From Akebia trifoliata (lineage: Eukaryota; Streptophyta; Magnoliopsida; Ranunculales; Lardizabalaceae): 64,000 nucleotides of DNA. The notes under the pieces were generated by a model. That model made no database searches, was not told where the DNA came from, and saw only the letters and a list, made by a program, of their open reading frames with translations. The first letter of the stretch is position 1. Every line of letters starts with the position of its first letter. The DNA lies in the NCBI GenBank assembly GCA_017979445.1, contig JADQWC010000337.1:1-64000 (forward strand). Direction: 5' to 3'. Positions 11,703 through 23,060 of this stretch are shown in pieces. The translations under genes and the position numbers were made by a program.

Positions 11703-12526
11703 CATATAAAATTATGCAAAGAAAGATGATATAATTTTTTATCCTAGAAATAATAATAAATGAGAAGGATTTGTCAAAGTTAATTAAATCTGGCATAAAT
11801 TATGTCAAAACCTTAAGAGATACTTTTATTTTGACTTATGTTAGAGCATTTATTGAAGATAACTACTGTTGCCACACCAACTTTTGTTTATATCCCACCA
11901 ATTCCTAGGTAAATCATCAAATTAAGAATTGCACACAGTTAGTGTGGCAATAACAACTCTCTTTTTCGAATAATGGAAGTAATTGTAACTTGGGTGTATG
12001 CTACTAATTCAAAAAGATAAATGGGAGTTGTAGTTCAGACAGATCAAATCCTCCCTAAGGTTTTGATCCATCGGGTTGGCTATTTCTCTTAATTGAAGAG
12101 AGCTTGGGTAATTTTATCCTTTTTAATGGTCTTAGGAATTTAATTAGAGTATTCACCTAATTTCTAAAATAATGGATCATGATGTGCCTGGCATTGTATA
12201 TTTTAGGGTTCAAGATAAATGTTTTGAGGTTTATCAAAGGGATCTTATAAGGTTTATTACATAGGTTTTTTTGAGCGTGTTGGCTTGTGACTATATCTTG
12301 TTTGATTGGGGAAGGAGCTCATTCCCATGTCTTTGTTCATCCAAAAACATGTATTGAGCTTATTGTTCTTTGATCCACTTTTTCCGAATGTTTTGGTCCT
12401 TTCTTTGTGGGTTAATTTGGGATCTTCGTGATCTTTTGAGTTTAAATGTGTTCGATTTACTTGGATTCATACTTATTGAACCCATATGTAGACTTTTGGT
12501 CTAATTCTTGTAATTTTATTTGGGTT
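11703..12526. other. Intergenic with one small MITE
   Basis: Apart from the small inverted-repeat element at 11857-11960 I see no coding region, RNA gene or repeat. The base composition is less AT-extreme after 12000. No frame shows a recognisable domain. Confidence 0.4.
11857..11960. mobile_element. Small MITE with GTTGCCACACCAACT ends
   Basis: The left end AACTACTGTTGCCACACCAA and the right end (reverse complement AGAGTTGTTATTGCCACACT) are imperfect inverted repeats about 104 bp apart. The interior has no coding capacity. The target duplication is unclear. Confidence 0.5.
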
Positions 12527-12718
12527 AAAAGTTTCGGAATTGATTGATTTTTAGTGAGGATGATCTCCATGTATAGAGATCATCCTCACCAAAAATCAGT
12601 TCATTCCGAAACTTCCAACCCCATCAAAAGTGGTTTACAAAACAATTGACTGTATACAATTCTTCAATTTATTAGAAGTTTCAGAATGGGTGATTTTTGG
12701 TGAGGATGATCTCTCCGT
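12527..12718. mobile_element. Truncated TA-flanked hairpin MITE
   Basis: It contains one complete internal palindrome (GTGAGGATGATCTCC facing GATCATCCTCACC), a spacer and only the left arm of the second palindrome. It then runs into a (TA)n tract at 12719. Both terminal regions are missing. It is diverged from the members at 54-59 kb and so probably older. Confidence 0.7.
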
Positions 12719-12740
12719 ATATATATATATATATATGTTG

Positions 12741-12782
12741 TTCGAGGGACAGAAACGAATATTCGAGGGACAGAAACGAATA
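12741..12782. repeat. 21-bp perfect tandem repeat (two units)
   Basis: TTCGAGGGACAGAAACGAATA occurs twice head to tail, directly after the TA tract of the truncated MITE. Confidence 0.85.
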
Positions 12783-12784
12783 TA

Positions 12785-13600
12785 GACATTGGGACAAAAA
12801 TTTGTAGCCGTAGGATAAGCGCAGAATGGACGGTTTAAAATCCTTTGTACAACTATAAAACACGAACACATGTTGTGTTTATTTACGAGAAAAACCTTTT
12901 ATATGAAAACATAACCTCATTGGACTCTTTCTTTCTCTTCTTTCTCATTCTCCATTAACTAACTAGATCTCCACTTCAAGGGCCCTTTTGAATATCAGAT
13001 CTCCACTTATTATCTCTGTATCTATCCAGAATTCAACAAAGCTTGTTAAAGCTTTCTCTTATTTTCCCCTCCCTTGGGTTTCTTTTTCTTCTCTATGTGT
13101 GTGTTTATTGTGTCTCCCTCTCTTCGCTCTATCATTTTCTCTAATCTACACCTCCGACTCTCCAATTTAAACAGATGGAATATAAAATTAAGTTTTAAAA
13201 TCTTTAAACTATACTATGTCGAAGGCCTCTGAGCATATCCTATTTGAAACCAAATGTACAAATACATTGCAAAATATCATAATTTAATGTTCTTCATTTT
13301 ATTTTATTTTTTCGGGTGGTAAGATTCTTCATTTATTATTTTGTTAATTTGATGCAATTAAAGGTTTTGGAGGAATCCTTAAAACCTTTTGATGGTAGAT
13401 CAATAGAGATGCAACAAAAATTGTTGTAGGATTCATAGTTAATATTATTTATTGGATTTTGTTGGGGGAGAGATTTCAACTCAAGACCTTACTTTTTTTT
13501 TATTTAATGTGGTTGGTGTAGGATTTTTCCATTTATGATGAAATCTTAGTTAAGAGAACATTTTCCTTATTTGTGATAATTGAAAAGTCAGAGATTTTTT
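12785..13600. other. Intergenic, pyrimidine-rich stretch
   Basis: 13030-13160 is CT-rich (TTTTCTTCTCTATG, GTCTCCCTCTCTTCGCTC) and looks like a 5' leader. It leads to no open reading frame, and a TAA follows soon after. No gene is called. Confidence 0.35.
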
Positions 13601-14290
13601 TTTTCTCTTGAGAGTTGTAGAGATAACTATCTAAGTATTTAGTTCCACATCGGGTAAATATAAGATTTATGCTCAATTTATAAATGTTCCTACTTTTCTA
13701 CTTGCTTAAGTGTGAGAAAGAAAAAGACCGAGTCTCGCACGCACATGAGGGTCCAAGGCACTATGAGACTGCAACCCATTGTTTTTGGGGCCAACTCATC
13801 AAAAACCCTTAGTGTGCATGTGATGCGCATGCAAGAAGGTAAAAATCTCCGATTTAAGTCTTATGTGAGTGTGTGTGAAAGGCCCACTTTTACTCATCTC
13901 AACCGTTGATCTATCTAACAATTAGAATTAGTCTCTCTTGACCGTTTAGATTCCACAACATTCAGAAACAGGCCAATAAAGGCCCAAACGTCTCTCTTTA
14001 ATTCATTGGACCATTGGGTTTCTTTATAACCGCTTGAACTTTAATTATTATACAAAAAGGAGTGTGCCCTAGAGTTTTGTATGCATAAATACAAACTTCA
14101 AACATAAACTTCTGATCTCCTTCTCTTCTGTTATTCTAATTCTCACTGCTCGTACATTGACTGCTTTGATCAAGTTCTTAGAAGGTCTGTTATTTCTGAG
14201 TGTACGGTTAACAGATTTGTGACTTTTGAATCTTGAAAATCGATCGCCTGAGATCGATTGTACTATAAATATCATCATAAGGGGGAGAAA
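13601..14290 (+). mobile_element. Possible copia-type or TRIM LTR remnant
   Basis: The TTCCACATCGGG word at 13645 is typical of the 5' part of many plant LTRs (the T-CCACATCGG motif). A TATA-like word, GCATAAATAC, at about 14083 is followed by a CT-rich leader, as in U3-R of copia-type elements. No terminal TG/CA pair, primer-binding site or partner LTR was established. A promoter of a lost gene would look similar. Confidence 0.3.
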
Positions 14291-14519
14291 TTAGTTTTAA
14301 GGATAGCAGCTTCTCCATGCCTCAATCACTCAATTCGGTAAGTTCATTCCACCTATTCTTATTGTCTGATTTATATAATATTTTTCTGATTCAGATTTAT
14401 ATATTAGGTTCAACAAAAACAACATACAACAAGTTGCCATTCCCAAAAAACTAAATTGTACAGTCTGAGCCATTAAATATATATAGTTTGTAAACATCCA
14501 AAATTTCTTTCCACTCAAG

Positions 14520-14702
14520 CTGTAATTCTCTGAGGAGAGATGAGGTGTAGTAAATCACAAAGGAGAACAAGAACATCATGACTGGACCAGCAATCCATCC
14601 TAGTTGAACTATGGCCCAGCCAAGGAGAGGACTCCAGATCCAATCAGAACAGTTATTATGTGTGCCCTGGCAGTCTAAATGCTCCCTGATTCAAATGATC
14701 TT
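14520..14702 (-). pseudogene. Amino-acid permease (AAP-type) exon fragment
   Basis: The minus strand reads AHIITVLIGSGVLSLA and, after a one-base shift, IVQLGWIAGP followed by FLFSFVIYYTSSLL. This is the first transmembrane region of plant amino-acid permeases (AAAP family), proton-coupled importers of the plasma membrane. Two lesions are visible: TAG where the family usually has Trp, upstream of AHIIT, and a missing base in GCTGGG after GVLSLA. No downstream exon (usual length about 480 residues) is found nearby. I regard it as a dead fragment. It may have arrived by duplication or transposon capture. Confidence 0.75.
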
Positions 14703-14768
14703 GTAATTTGTGTAGTTATTGGAAAAAAAATTCATGTAATAATTTGTATTCACCTTTTTCTTTTTTTT

Positions 14769-14787
14769 GGGGGGGGGGGGGGGGGGG
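14769..14787. repeat. (G)19 homopolymer
   Basis: Nineteen consecutive G after a T-run, just upstream of the permease fragment in its own orientation. Runs this long are unusual in AT-rich plant DNA. The exact length may be a sequencing artefact. Confidence 0.8.
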
Positions 14788-14789
14788 TG

Positions 14790-16090
14790 GTTTACTTTTT
14801 TCTGCATTTATAATGAAATATAGGAAACAATGAATAATCATTAAATAATGAAATTGGATCTTTTCCAGCTCAGTTCACAATGGACATTGGGCTTGTCCAA
14901 GGTAATTAAGCCTGATGATATTTTGACAATCGTAATAGTAATCTTTTTCTTTAATTGTATTCGTACTTATATATAATCTATATTAGATCAGATGGGTATT
15001 TCTGAAATTTTCCTTCTTGCTTATATAGATGATTTTAATTTTTGTCAGTAACTCATGTGTGATCTGTAGATTCAAATGTAATTCATATTTGAAATTTATT
15101 AGTAGATATCTTAAGTTCCAACATTAGGGTTCAAAATATGATATGGATCATACAACTTGCACGTGCATCGCACATGTGGGACCCACTAGTTATAATTAAA
15201 TGTAGATTAGAATGGTGAAAACACACTTTTAATAATCGAAGACGTGACTCTTGACCTTAGATATGGTTTAATAAAACAAACAAAATTAATTTAATTGGCC
15301 CCAATCATGGGCATTGCTTATCTATATGATCTGTAAATAAAAAAATATGAATACTCACCCTCTTTTGTTTGGCACTTATTCCAAGGCATTTTTGTATTGC
15401 ACAAGGACAGTGTGATATGTTTTACAAATCTCACAAACTTCTTAAATTACCCAAACACAAAAAATTGACTAGGATACTTTTTAGGTGATTTAGACATGGG
15501 ATCCATGTTTTTCTGAATATTAGAGATACCCTGTGAGTTTTGAAAATGATGGCATGCCTCGCTTGACCTCAGTCTTCTAAGTGGACTATTTGGAAAGATC
15601 ACAAATTCTTTCATATTCAACCTCTACCCAAAAACCCTATAGATTATTTTATTTTATTTTTATATACCCAAATCCCATCATTTTCAAAATTTTAAAAAAA
15701 ATCTTATTTGTTTTTTATACCCAAAATCAGCCAATGTCAAGCTCTTCAATCTCTATGGTAACTTTAATCTGTTCAACCATATCTTCATCCATCATTTTCT
15801 ACCTACCAAAATTTCAATATGTTAAATTTCCAAAAAAATTGTAGCTTGCATTGAGATCTGAAGGTTGAAAACAATCTTAAGAGAGATGATGAGGATCAAA
15901 ATTTTCATCTAATGAGGGCATTCGGGTCTTTTCCTAGTGGTCAACTTAACTGACATCAAGAGATTCACATCATCAATTTCAATTAGGGAGCATGTTTAAA
16001 TTATCCTACTTTTTACAATTCATACTAACTTTCCTTTTTATATCATGGGCCGGGCTGGAATGGATTAATAGGCTTGCAAGCCCATCCAAC
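14790..16090. other. Intergenic, no gene seen
   Basis: AT-rich, with no domain-bearing frame. A near-palindromic word, CACGTGCATCGCACATGTG, at about 15161-15178 precedes GGACCCACTAG. Open frames at 15581-15844 and 16006-16254 look random or repeat-derived. Confidence 0.35.
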
Positions 16091-16097
16091 AAACTGC

Positions 16098-16297
16098 AAA
16101 AGCTTGCTTGCATGCCTCGAACCAATGCTTGATTGTCAGGCTCCAATATACTTTGAATGGCCTTGCTTGCATTTAATCCATTTCTTGAGCCAATAAATGA
16201 TTTTAAGGCTCCGAAATATATCTTGAATGGCGGCCTTGCTTGCATTTCGTGCATGTCTTGAGCTAAAGTTTGATTTTAAGGCTCCTATTTGAATGGC
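16098..16297. repeat. Tandem repeat of about 70 bp, three diverged units
   Basis: Three successive units share GCTTGCTTGCAT at the start, TCTTGAGC or a similar word in the middle, TTGATTTTAAGGCTCC near the end, and AATGGC at the joint. The minus-strand frame with repeated AIQSILEP-like words follows from this repeat. Confidence 0.6.
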
Positions 16298-16299
16298 CT

Positions 16300-17070
16300 G
16301 ATCTCAATAGTAGAAAATGTTGGCATGAACATAATTGAATGAAGGAACAAGATTATTTTGCCGACTCCAAACCCTTGGGAGATAACTTCGATGACGGTGA
16401 TAAGACCCATCATAGTTTTCCTATCAATGCCGAGTTGTAAACTAAGAGTTGCTTTTCAGTCTTGTTGTCACGACCTGAAATCCGGTGCTTGGACCCGACC
16501 TACTTTCTGTGATTAGCCTGACCTAGGACCCGAACTCTAGAGTGTGATGAATTGATATGGCGATCCAACTCAAAACCAATTGACAATAAGTGGAGAGGTC
16601 TTAGAACTCATAAGGAGAGAGACAAGGCAATTTGTGTTCAATGTAGGACTAAACTCAACATCCCATGCTCGATAAGCCAAAAATAAATTAAATTTAATTA
16701 TAATATTTATTACCATACTTCTCATTTAATCTATGTGCCATATTTTGATTGAAAAATATTATAAATTTGCGGGCCATTCACCAACTTTTTGAGATTGGTG
16801 GTAATTTTTACTTATTTTAAATAATTTTAACAATATTTTTTTTACTTAAATTTAATAATTAAAATATTCATATTTCCTTGATTAGAAGAACTAGGACACA
16901 TTTTCTTGGCCGCTCACTAATTTTTTTGCGAAGTATGAAAGTTTTTATTATTTTCTAATTTTTAATTATTTATACTTAAAGAAATAAATTATAATTAATA
17001 TTAGAAATTAAATACTTTGATTAATAATTTTTTTTTTACATTCTCTTCATCACTCACCATTTATTTTTTA
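16300..17070. other. Intergenic, no gene seen
   Basis: 16460-16680 holds TGTTGTCACGACCTGAAATCC and ATGTAGGACTAAAC words reminiscent of LTR termini, but no pair of repeats or primer-binding site was found. The rest is AT-rich. Confidence 0.3.
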
Positions 17071-17077
17071 AGTAAAT

Positions 17078-17230
17078 TTCCAAATAATTATAAAAGTTTT
17101 CGGTATTTCTGAAATTTTGTTAATGTTGACACAATTATCACGTAATGTTGATAAAATATTATCAAATTGTCAACATTAACTACATTTCGGAAATACCAAA
17201 AACTTTTGTAATTATTTGGGAATTTATCTT
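17078..17230. mobile_element. Foldback element with arms of about 65 bp
   Basis: The left arm contains TCCAAATAATTATAAAAGTT, TTCGGTATTTCTGAAAT and TTAATGTTGACA. The same words return inverted in the right arm (TGTCAACATTAA, ATTTCGGAAATACC, TTTTGTAATTATTTGGGA). The loop is about 20 bp. It would make a long hairpin RNA. No target duplication was resolved. Confidence 0.7.
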
Positions 17231-18005
17231 TTTTTCACGGGACTGTTTTATGACCTTTTAATATGATTCTTTTATCTAGAAAGAGTTGCGCCTTTTTTAT
17301 TACATGTGACGGTGGTTCCCCTTGTGTCTAGATTCAACAAGGGATGGACCACATTTTCATACGGTCAGTGGGTCACCAAAAAAAAAATGCCACGTGACAT
17401 GCAATGAGGTGCCACCTGACCATGGTTAGGAATGGGACACCGTTCTGTATCCCTACTCATCGGAGAATGGAACAAGTTAACATAAGCACATACATGTGGT
17501 TGAAAATAATAGAGATCAATCTCTCATGTCGTTTCTATTGTTAGAATAATGCCCTTGTGGTCCACTACCTGTATGATATCAATTGCCATGCAAAGTCACC
17601 CTTTCTTTTATTAGAATGATTCGTTGGGGACCATTGTTTAACCTACTCGATCAATTACCGTCCTACTTGGCTATCACTTACTTCAAATATTTGACTACAC
17701 ATGGTATCGTCCCTATCGTTATGGAACAAATGGAAAGTTGGTTCAATAATTCATTGAATTTTTTTCATGACTATTCTTTTTATTGGTAAGTTGGGGCTCA
17801 TTTTATTAATTTCAAATGAATTATACAAATAAGAATAATAGGAGTAGAGGTTAATAATGGTATGTTATCTAGATCACACATGTATTCAAGCCGATTAAGT
17901 GGTATTGTGAGTGAGCCACTGATCAAGGTCTAGAAAGTGATTTCTAGAGCGTTTATTGCATGAACTTTATGGATAAATTATGTACTACAACCCCTTATTA
18001 GATAT
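17231..18005. other. Intergenic, no gene seen
   Basis: No repeat or domain-bearing frame. A 68-codon frame at 17583-17789 is not recognisable. Confidence 0.35.
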
Positions 18006-19739
18006 TGTAAAACCTCGAATTTTTTATTCATATCTCGAGAAAAAATAAATAGTAAAATTTTGAGAAAATACTGAAAGTGGGACTTAGGATAAAACTTTCA
18101 GATTTTGTTTTGATAATTTTTAATGAAATCTGACCTCATCATTGGATTCAAAATAGTCAAAAAATATACTTTAACCTATAAACACACTCAAATGCGAGTC
18201 CGAACAGAAAAATTATAAAATCCTCGATTTTCGAGTTAGACCAGATTAAAATAATGACTTTTTACTAGAGTAAGAATTTTTAAAATTCGATTGCACCATT
18301 AAATTCGTAACAAAAAATTATTGAAAATTGACTATTTACTTGTCATTTTGGAGTACAAAAAGTTGAATTATCGTCAAAAACGAAAACGACTTCAATTTTA
18401 GGGTCTCCTTAGATCGAAAAAATAAATTTTTGTTAAAGACATAATTTATAGAATTTGATCACATCTTAAATCCAGGATGAAAAATTAGTAAAATAGAGTA
18501 TTCATTTGTCACTTTTAGAGTCTAGATGGTCAAGTTATTATTGACGAAACAATAGGCAAAATACCGATTTCGTCCCAAAATTTTATATAAATAAATTTTT
18601 TTTACTATTCATCATTATCCCATTTCGTTAAAAAACCAGCCAACGAATTTAGGAAAAAAATTGGTTTTTTCTTGATTTTTCAACTTCGATTTGTCGTGAA
18701 CGGTTTATCTTCGACCTTTGACGAAGAAAAGAAAATTGTCCGCAACATCGTTTTCTACAAAACCCACCTAATTTCCTTCCGTTTTCTTTTCTTTTTTACC
18801 TTGTATCATAAAAAATCAGTCGTATATACATAGGAATTTTGTAATTTCGACCTTAGATTTCATCTGTTTCGGGGTCAAATCGTCTTCCGTCGTAGAAGGG
18901 AGAAAGAACGACAGTGTCGAGATCTTCGAAATCACTAGGTCAAATTCAAAAGTCAACCGCCTCGAAGTACAAGCCACATTGATTTCCATGCCGATTGTCT
19001 CAATTTCCACATCGATCATTTCAATTTCTGTGCACGTACTTCGATTCTATCGCCTGGAGATTGTAAGGACTCTCAATTCTATTAATAACTGTAGATTGTG
19101 AAAATTACATTTAGAATTTTTATCAAAAATTTGTATTGGATTTAAAAATTGTAAAATTCTTTTTGTTATTTCAAATTCACGCCAGAACTTACATATTTGA
19201 TATGTTTAATTGTATTTTATAACAAATTATACGTGGGTTAGATATTTTACCGGGTTATTTCCGTAGTTGGGTTCTATGCATTGTTCGGATCCTATTTTAA
19301 TATAAGTTTTGTAATTTTTCAATGTTATTGATAAAAATAAATTTTATAGTTGGAAAAATGATTTAATATTTAGTGAACTCATATTGAGTTGATGAATATC
19401 AAAAAGTGGATATTTTATTCAAAAAATTAAAAATTGTAAAAATCAAAAAAAGGAAAAAGGAGATGGAATGATAAAATGCAATAGTCACACCAGAAAAGTG
19501 ATGTATGCATTTTATATTGTAATGCTGTGTGTAAGTTGGTGAAGAGATATCTAGGGATAATGATTGGTTGCATGTTTATTTAAATTCTGTTGGCGCAGAG
19601 ACTCCAAGTTATGTTATTTATTTTAGGCTGGGTGACCACAATTGCATGGTAGGAAACACTGGATATCCATTCACAACCCTATAATGTTAATTTCTTAGTT
19701 GTTTCAAAGAAAATTTCTTATTTATTTTCAAAGAAAATA

Positions 19740-19770
<31 letters not shown>

Positions 19771-20160
19771 GGAGACGGTTTAGCAGTCCTAAAGTTTGCC
19801 AAGTTTGGTGCCAAACATTTTTCAAAATATGAGTTAGTAGCTTTGGAATGAGTTGATTTTTTTGTGAGGATGATCTCTATGATGAGGAGATCATCCTCAC
19901 CAAAAATCAGCCTATTCCAAACTTTATAACCCCATCAAAAGTGATTTACAAAAATTTTATGGTCCACAATTCTTCAACTTGTAAAATAGGGTTATAAGTT
20001 TTAAAATGAGCTGATTTTTTGTGAGGATGATCTCTTCACCGTAGAGATCATCCTCATAAAAAAATTAGCCTATTCCAAAACTTCTAACCCCATCAAAAGT
20101 GATTTACAAAAAATGTTTGGCACCAAACTTGGCAAACTTTAGGGCTGCCGAACCGCTCAC
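19771..20160. mobile_element. TA-flanked hairpin MITE 4
   Basis: GGAGACGGTTTAGCAGTCC/AACCGCTCAC-type ends with AAAGTTTGCCAAGTTTGG inside, the 'AGTTTGCC' subfamily. Both internal palindromes are present, with more mismatches than in the 54-59 kb members. Confidence 0.8.
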
Positions 20161-20180
20161 ATATACATAAATATATATAT

Positions 20181-20568
20181 GGGAGCGGTTCGGCAGCCCT
20201 AAAGTTTGCCAAGTTTGGTGCCAAACATTTTTTGTAAATCACTTTTTATGGGGTTAGAAGTTTTGGAATAGGCTGATTTTTTATGAGGATGATTTCTACG
20301 GTGAAGAGATCATCCTCACAAAAAATCAGCTCATTTTGAAACTTCTAACCCTAGTTTACAAGTTGAAGAATTGTGGACCGTCCAATTTTTGTAAATCACT
20401 TTTGATGGGGTTAGAAGTTTTGGAATAGGCTGATTTTTGGTGAGGATGATCTCCTCATCATAGAGATCATCCTCACAAAAAATCAGCTCATTCCAAAGCT
20501 TCTAACTCATATTTTGAAAAATGTTTTGCACCAAACTTGGCAAACTTTAGGGCTGCTGAACCGTCTCC
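20181..20568. mobile_element. TA-flanked hairpin MITE 5
   Basis: GGGAGCGGTTCGGCAGCCC on the left, and GGGCTGCTGAACCGTCTCC on the right. Same subfamily as MITE 4, and separated from it by only about 20 bp of TA-rich sequence. Confidence 0.85.
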
Positions 20569-20587
20569 TATATATATATATATAAAT

Positions 20588-20943
20588 GGGTAGCGTTCAT
20601 TGGCTAACTTTTTGGCAAAACATTTTTCAAAACATGAGTTAGAGGTTTTGGAATGGGCTGATTTTTGGTGAGGATGATCTCTACGGTGAGGAGATCATCA
20701 TCACCAAAAATTAGTCCATTTCAAAACTTCTAACCCTATAAAAAATTGTTTATAAAAAAATGGACGGTCCACTATTTTTCAACTTGTAAACTGGGGGCTA
20801 GAAGTTTTGGAATGGGTTGATTTTTGGTGAGGAGGATTTCCTCACCGTAGAGATCATCCTCACCAAAAATCAGCCGATTCCAAAACCTCTAACCCATGTT
20901 TTGAAAAATGTTTTGTCAAAATGTTTATTGCTGAACGGGACCC
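20588..20943. mobile_element. TA-flanked hairpin MITE 6 (mixed ends)
   Basis: The left end is of the GGGTAGCGTTCATTGG type. The right end (ATTGCTGAACGGGACCC) is of the CAGCAACAAAC type. The two termini therefore come from different subfamilies joined through the common core. Confidence 0.8.
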
Positions 20944-21535
20944 ATATATATATATAACTATTTTATTAACTGTTAAAGAACTTGCGAATGCTTAAAGATA
21001 TAGTTTGTTATATCATCCGAGTGATATACTATCTTGGGACGTACGGTAGGGACAACCAAACTCATTCGTGGTATAAGACGTGTATGAGAGTGGAGGATTA
21101 TTCCTATCTATCTTTACCAGTGAACTTGTAATGTAAATGTGGTCGTATATGAATGGTTTATATATTTGGGAATCACATTCATGTCTGATAGGCATAGACG
21201 AAGATGATTAGTCATTGATCACTAACAATCTATAATAATCGAATATTTTGGCACATTCAAAAGAGACCTATTGCTTATGGTCACATCAAACGGCTAGCCT
21301 AATCCGTATAAATGGTCCCGCAAGTGTGATAAACAGATGTCAACTACAAAATCAAGAACTAATATTTTATTATGAAATATTATGTCCCGACTGGGAGCGA
21401 TCTAGTTGTGAATCCTAATTCTCTAATTCCATTACGTCACTATTGTGTATTATGTATTTGTTGTCTTATTTTGATATATAAAATGAAATGCATGTTTAAT
21501 GTTTCCATTTGGTTAATTAGATTTGTATAAAAAGA

Positions 21536-21938
21536 AAATACTATTAGAAGCACAAATATATAAGAATTACAACTTAATTCTTCTCTTAGTCGATGTGGGA
21601 CTAAAATTACTTAAGGCAAAAACAAAACTATCAACTAAACTTAAAGTAATAAAATAGAAAGTATAAAACATAAAGCATAAAGCAAACATGGGATTGAATT
21701 ATCCTATGGTTAATAGATTAAATTACTATATGGTTAAAACTAAATGAATATTAAAGGATTTTCAAATTCAACCCTCTAAATTTCAACAGTAATTAGGTCC
21801 ATTAATCTCATGAAATTCAAAACATGTCTTGCATATTATGAATTTATACAAACATTATGTATTAGTGATAAAAAAAAAAGTAATCAAATCAATTACTAGG
21901 AATAAATCATGAAAATTATCATTGACCAAGTTGAATAT
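21536..21938. other. Intergenic, no gene seen
   Basis: A CGATGTGGGACTAAA word at 21592 is LTR-like, but nothing supports an element. The rest is AT-rich. Confidence 0.3.
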
Positions 21939-22058
21939 AATAGGTGACGGCTAGTTTAGTTGATAAAGTCTCTGAGTAATGACAAAAGGCCTAAGTTCAA
22001 ATCTCACTAATACCAAATTACTGAACTCATTAAAAATAGGCTTACCCATCAAAAGTAG
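21939..22058 (+). mobile_element. tRNA-derived SINE with target duplication
   Basis: The 120-bp body contains an A-box-like CTAGTTTAGTTGAT (about 21951) and a B-box-like AAGTTCAAATCTC (about 21993), spaced about 40 bp apart as in internal RNA polymerase III promoters. It is flanked by the perfect 11-bp direct repeat AAGTTGAATAT at 21928-21938 and 22059-22069. There is no long poly-A tail. The assignment rests on the two boxes and the duplication. Confidence 0.7.
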
Positions 22059-22069
22059 AAGTTGAATAT

Positions 22070-22940
22070 TTATTTTTAAATTCAACAAAAATCTCCAATA
22101 AGATTAGGGAGCCCAAAATACAGATTTGTTGAAAATATCCTTGGAAGAACAAATTTGGCTCAACAATGCTTTAGGGAGATTTTTTGGTGGACCTATTAAT
22201 ATTGAGAGCTGCTACTGACACCCCAACTTTTAGGTTGATCCAGATCCAAAATTATTAAATTGGATTTCAGATATAATTCGAGCCATTGACAATTCTAGCT
22301 TTGATGATGATAAGGCCCATCAACACTGCAATGTCACAGATTTGGAAGCACACTATCAATGACGAATGGAGAAATAAATTCAAAAGAATTTGATTTTTTT
22401 TTTCTACTGCATACTTTGACATCGAGAGCATCGTACCCGAGTAACTTTTGCCCGTCACAGCCTCACGGGCCAGGCCGAGACTTAGCTACTTTTTTTTTTT
22501 TTTTCATTATTGGTCGTTTATGAATTATGAAAGGAGTTCTCCTTTGTATGCCACATATTTGGGATCCAACGAAACATTGATAGTAGAACCACCATTCCAT
22601 TAATGGTGAGCCCCATCTAGTAATCAGAAGTCAGTCAAAGCACTCATGGGTCAATGACCCTGATAGAGTCTACTCTAGTGGGATAGAAGAAAATAAAAAA
22701 AAGATTGGACACTTTGATAAAGACATTCAACCAACATTTTGATGAAGACATTAAAAAATTCGTATTTATGTGTCTCATTTACTTTTTTTTTTTTTTTTTT
22801 TGGTATGTATGTATGTATGTGGATCAATGTCTAGAAATAATCAATCAGTCTGATATTTAGTCGCTACTTCCACCAAAGGGAGATAGGTCGAAGTTTCATA
22901 ATTATTATTATTTTTTAAATTAATTTTTTTATTTTGGACC
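22070..22940. other. Intergenic with simple repeats
   Basis: It includes one end, GAGCTGCTACTGACACCCCA (about 22206), related to the inverted-repeat element at 26309-26696. It also includes T-runs near 22490 and 22784 and (GTAT)n at 22803-22820. No gene. Confidence 0.4.
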
Positions 22941-22944
22941 TATA

Positions 22945-23060
22945 AGTATCATTTTTTATAAGACCAGTAATTCAGATGCCCATAGGAATTGAATTCAAGT
23001 CAATGGTGTCATCACCTCATAGACTCTGCCAACTTAGTTGGGCCCTCACCACTTTTGGAT
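22945..23060 (-). mobile_element. Possible second SINE-like sequence
   Basis: The minus strand reads CCCAACTAAGTTGGCAGAGT (A-box-like) and then TTGACTTGAATTCAATTCC (B-box-like), about 35 bp apart. Termini and target duplication were not found. Sequence differs from the SINE at 21939. Confidence 0.35.

Larger units (their letters stand above)
18006..21535 (+). mobile_element. Truncated chromovirus-type LTR, split by three MITEs
   Basis: It begins TGTAAAACCTCGAATTTTTT and is collinear with the LTR at 35211-38364 (TGTAACACCCC start). Shared landmarks are TCTCGAGAAAAAATAAATAG, GAAAGTGGGACTTAGG, TTTCGGGGTCAAATCGTCTT and GTGTATTATGTAT. The match stops near 21535, about 0.65 kb before the expected LTR end. 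No primer-binding site or internal region follows. The MITEs at 19771-20943 interrupt it at a TA tract. The 35-kb copy has only AATATATATAAG at that point (about 37082-37095). Lineage is inferred from the partner's tRNA-Met primer-binding site. Confidence 0.75.
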
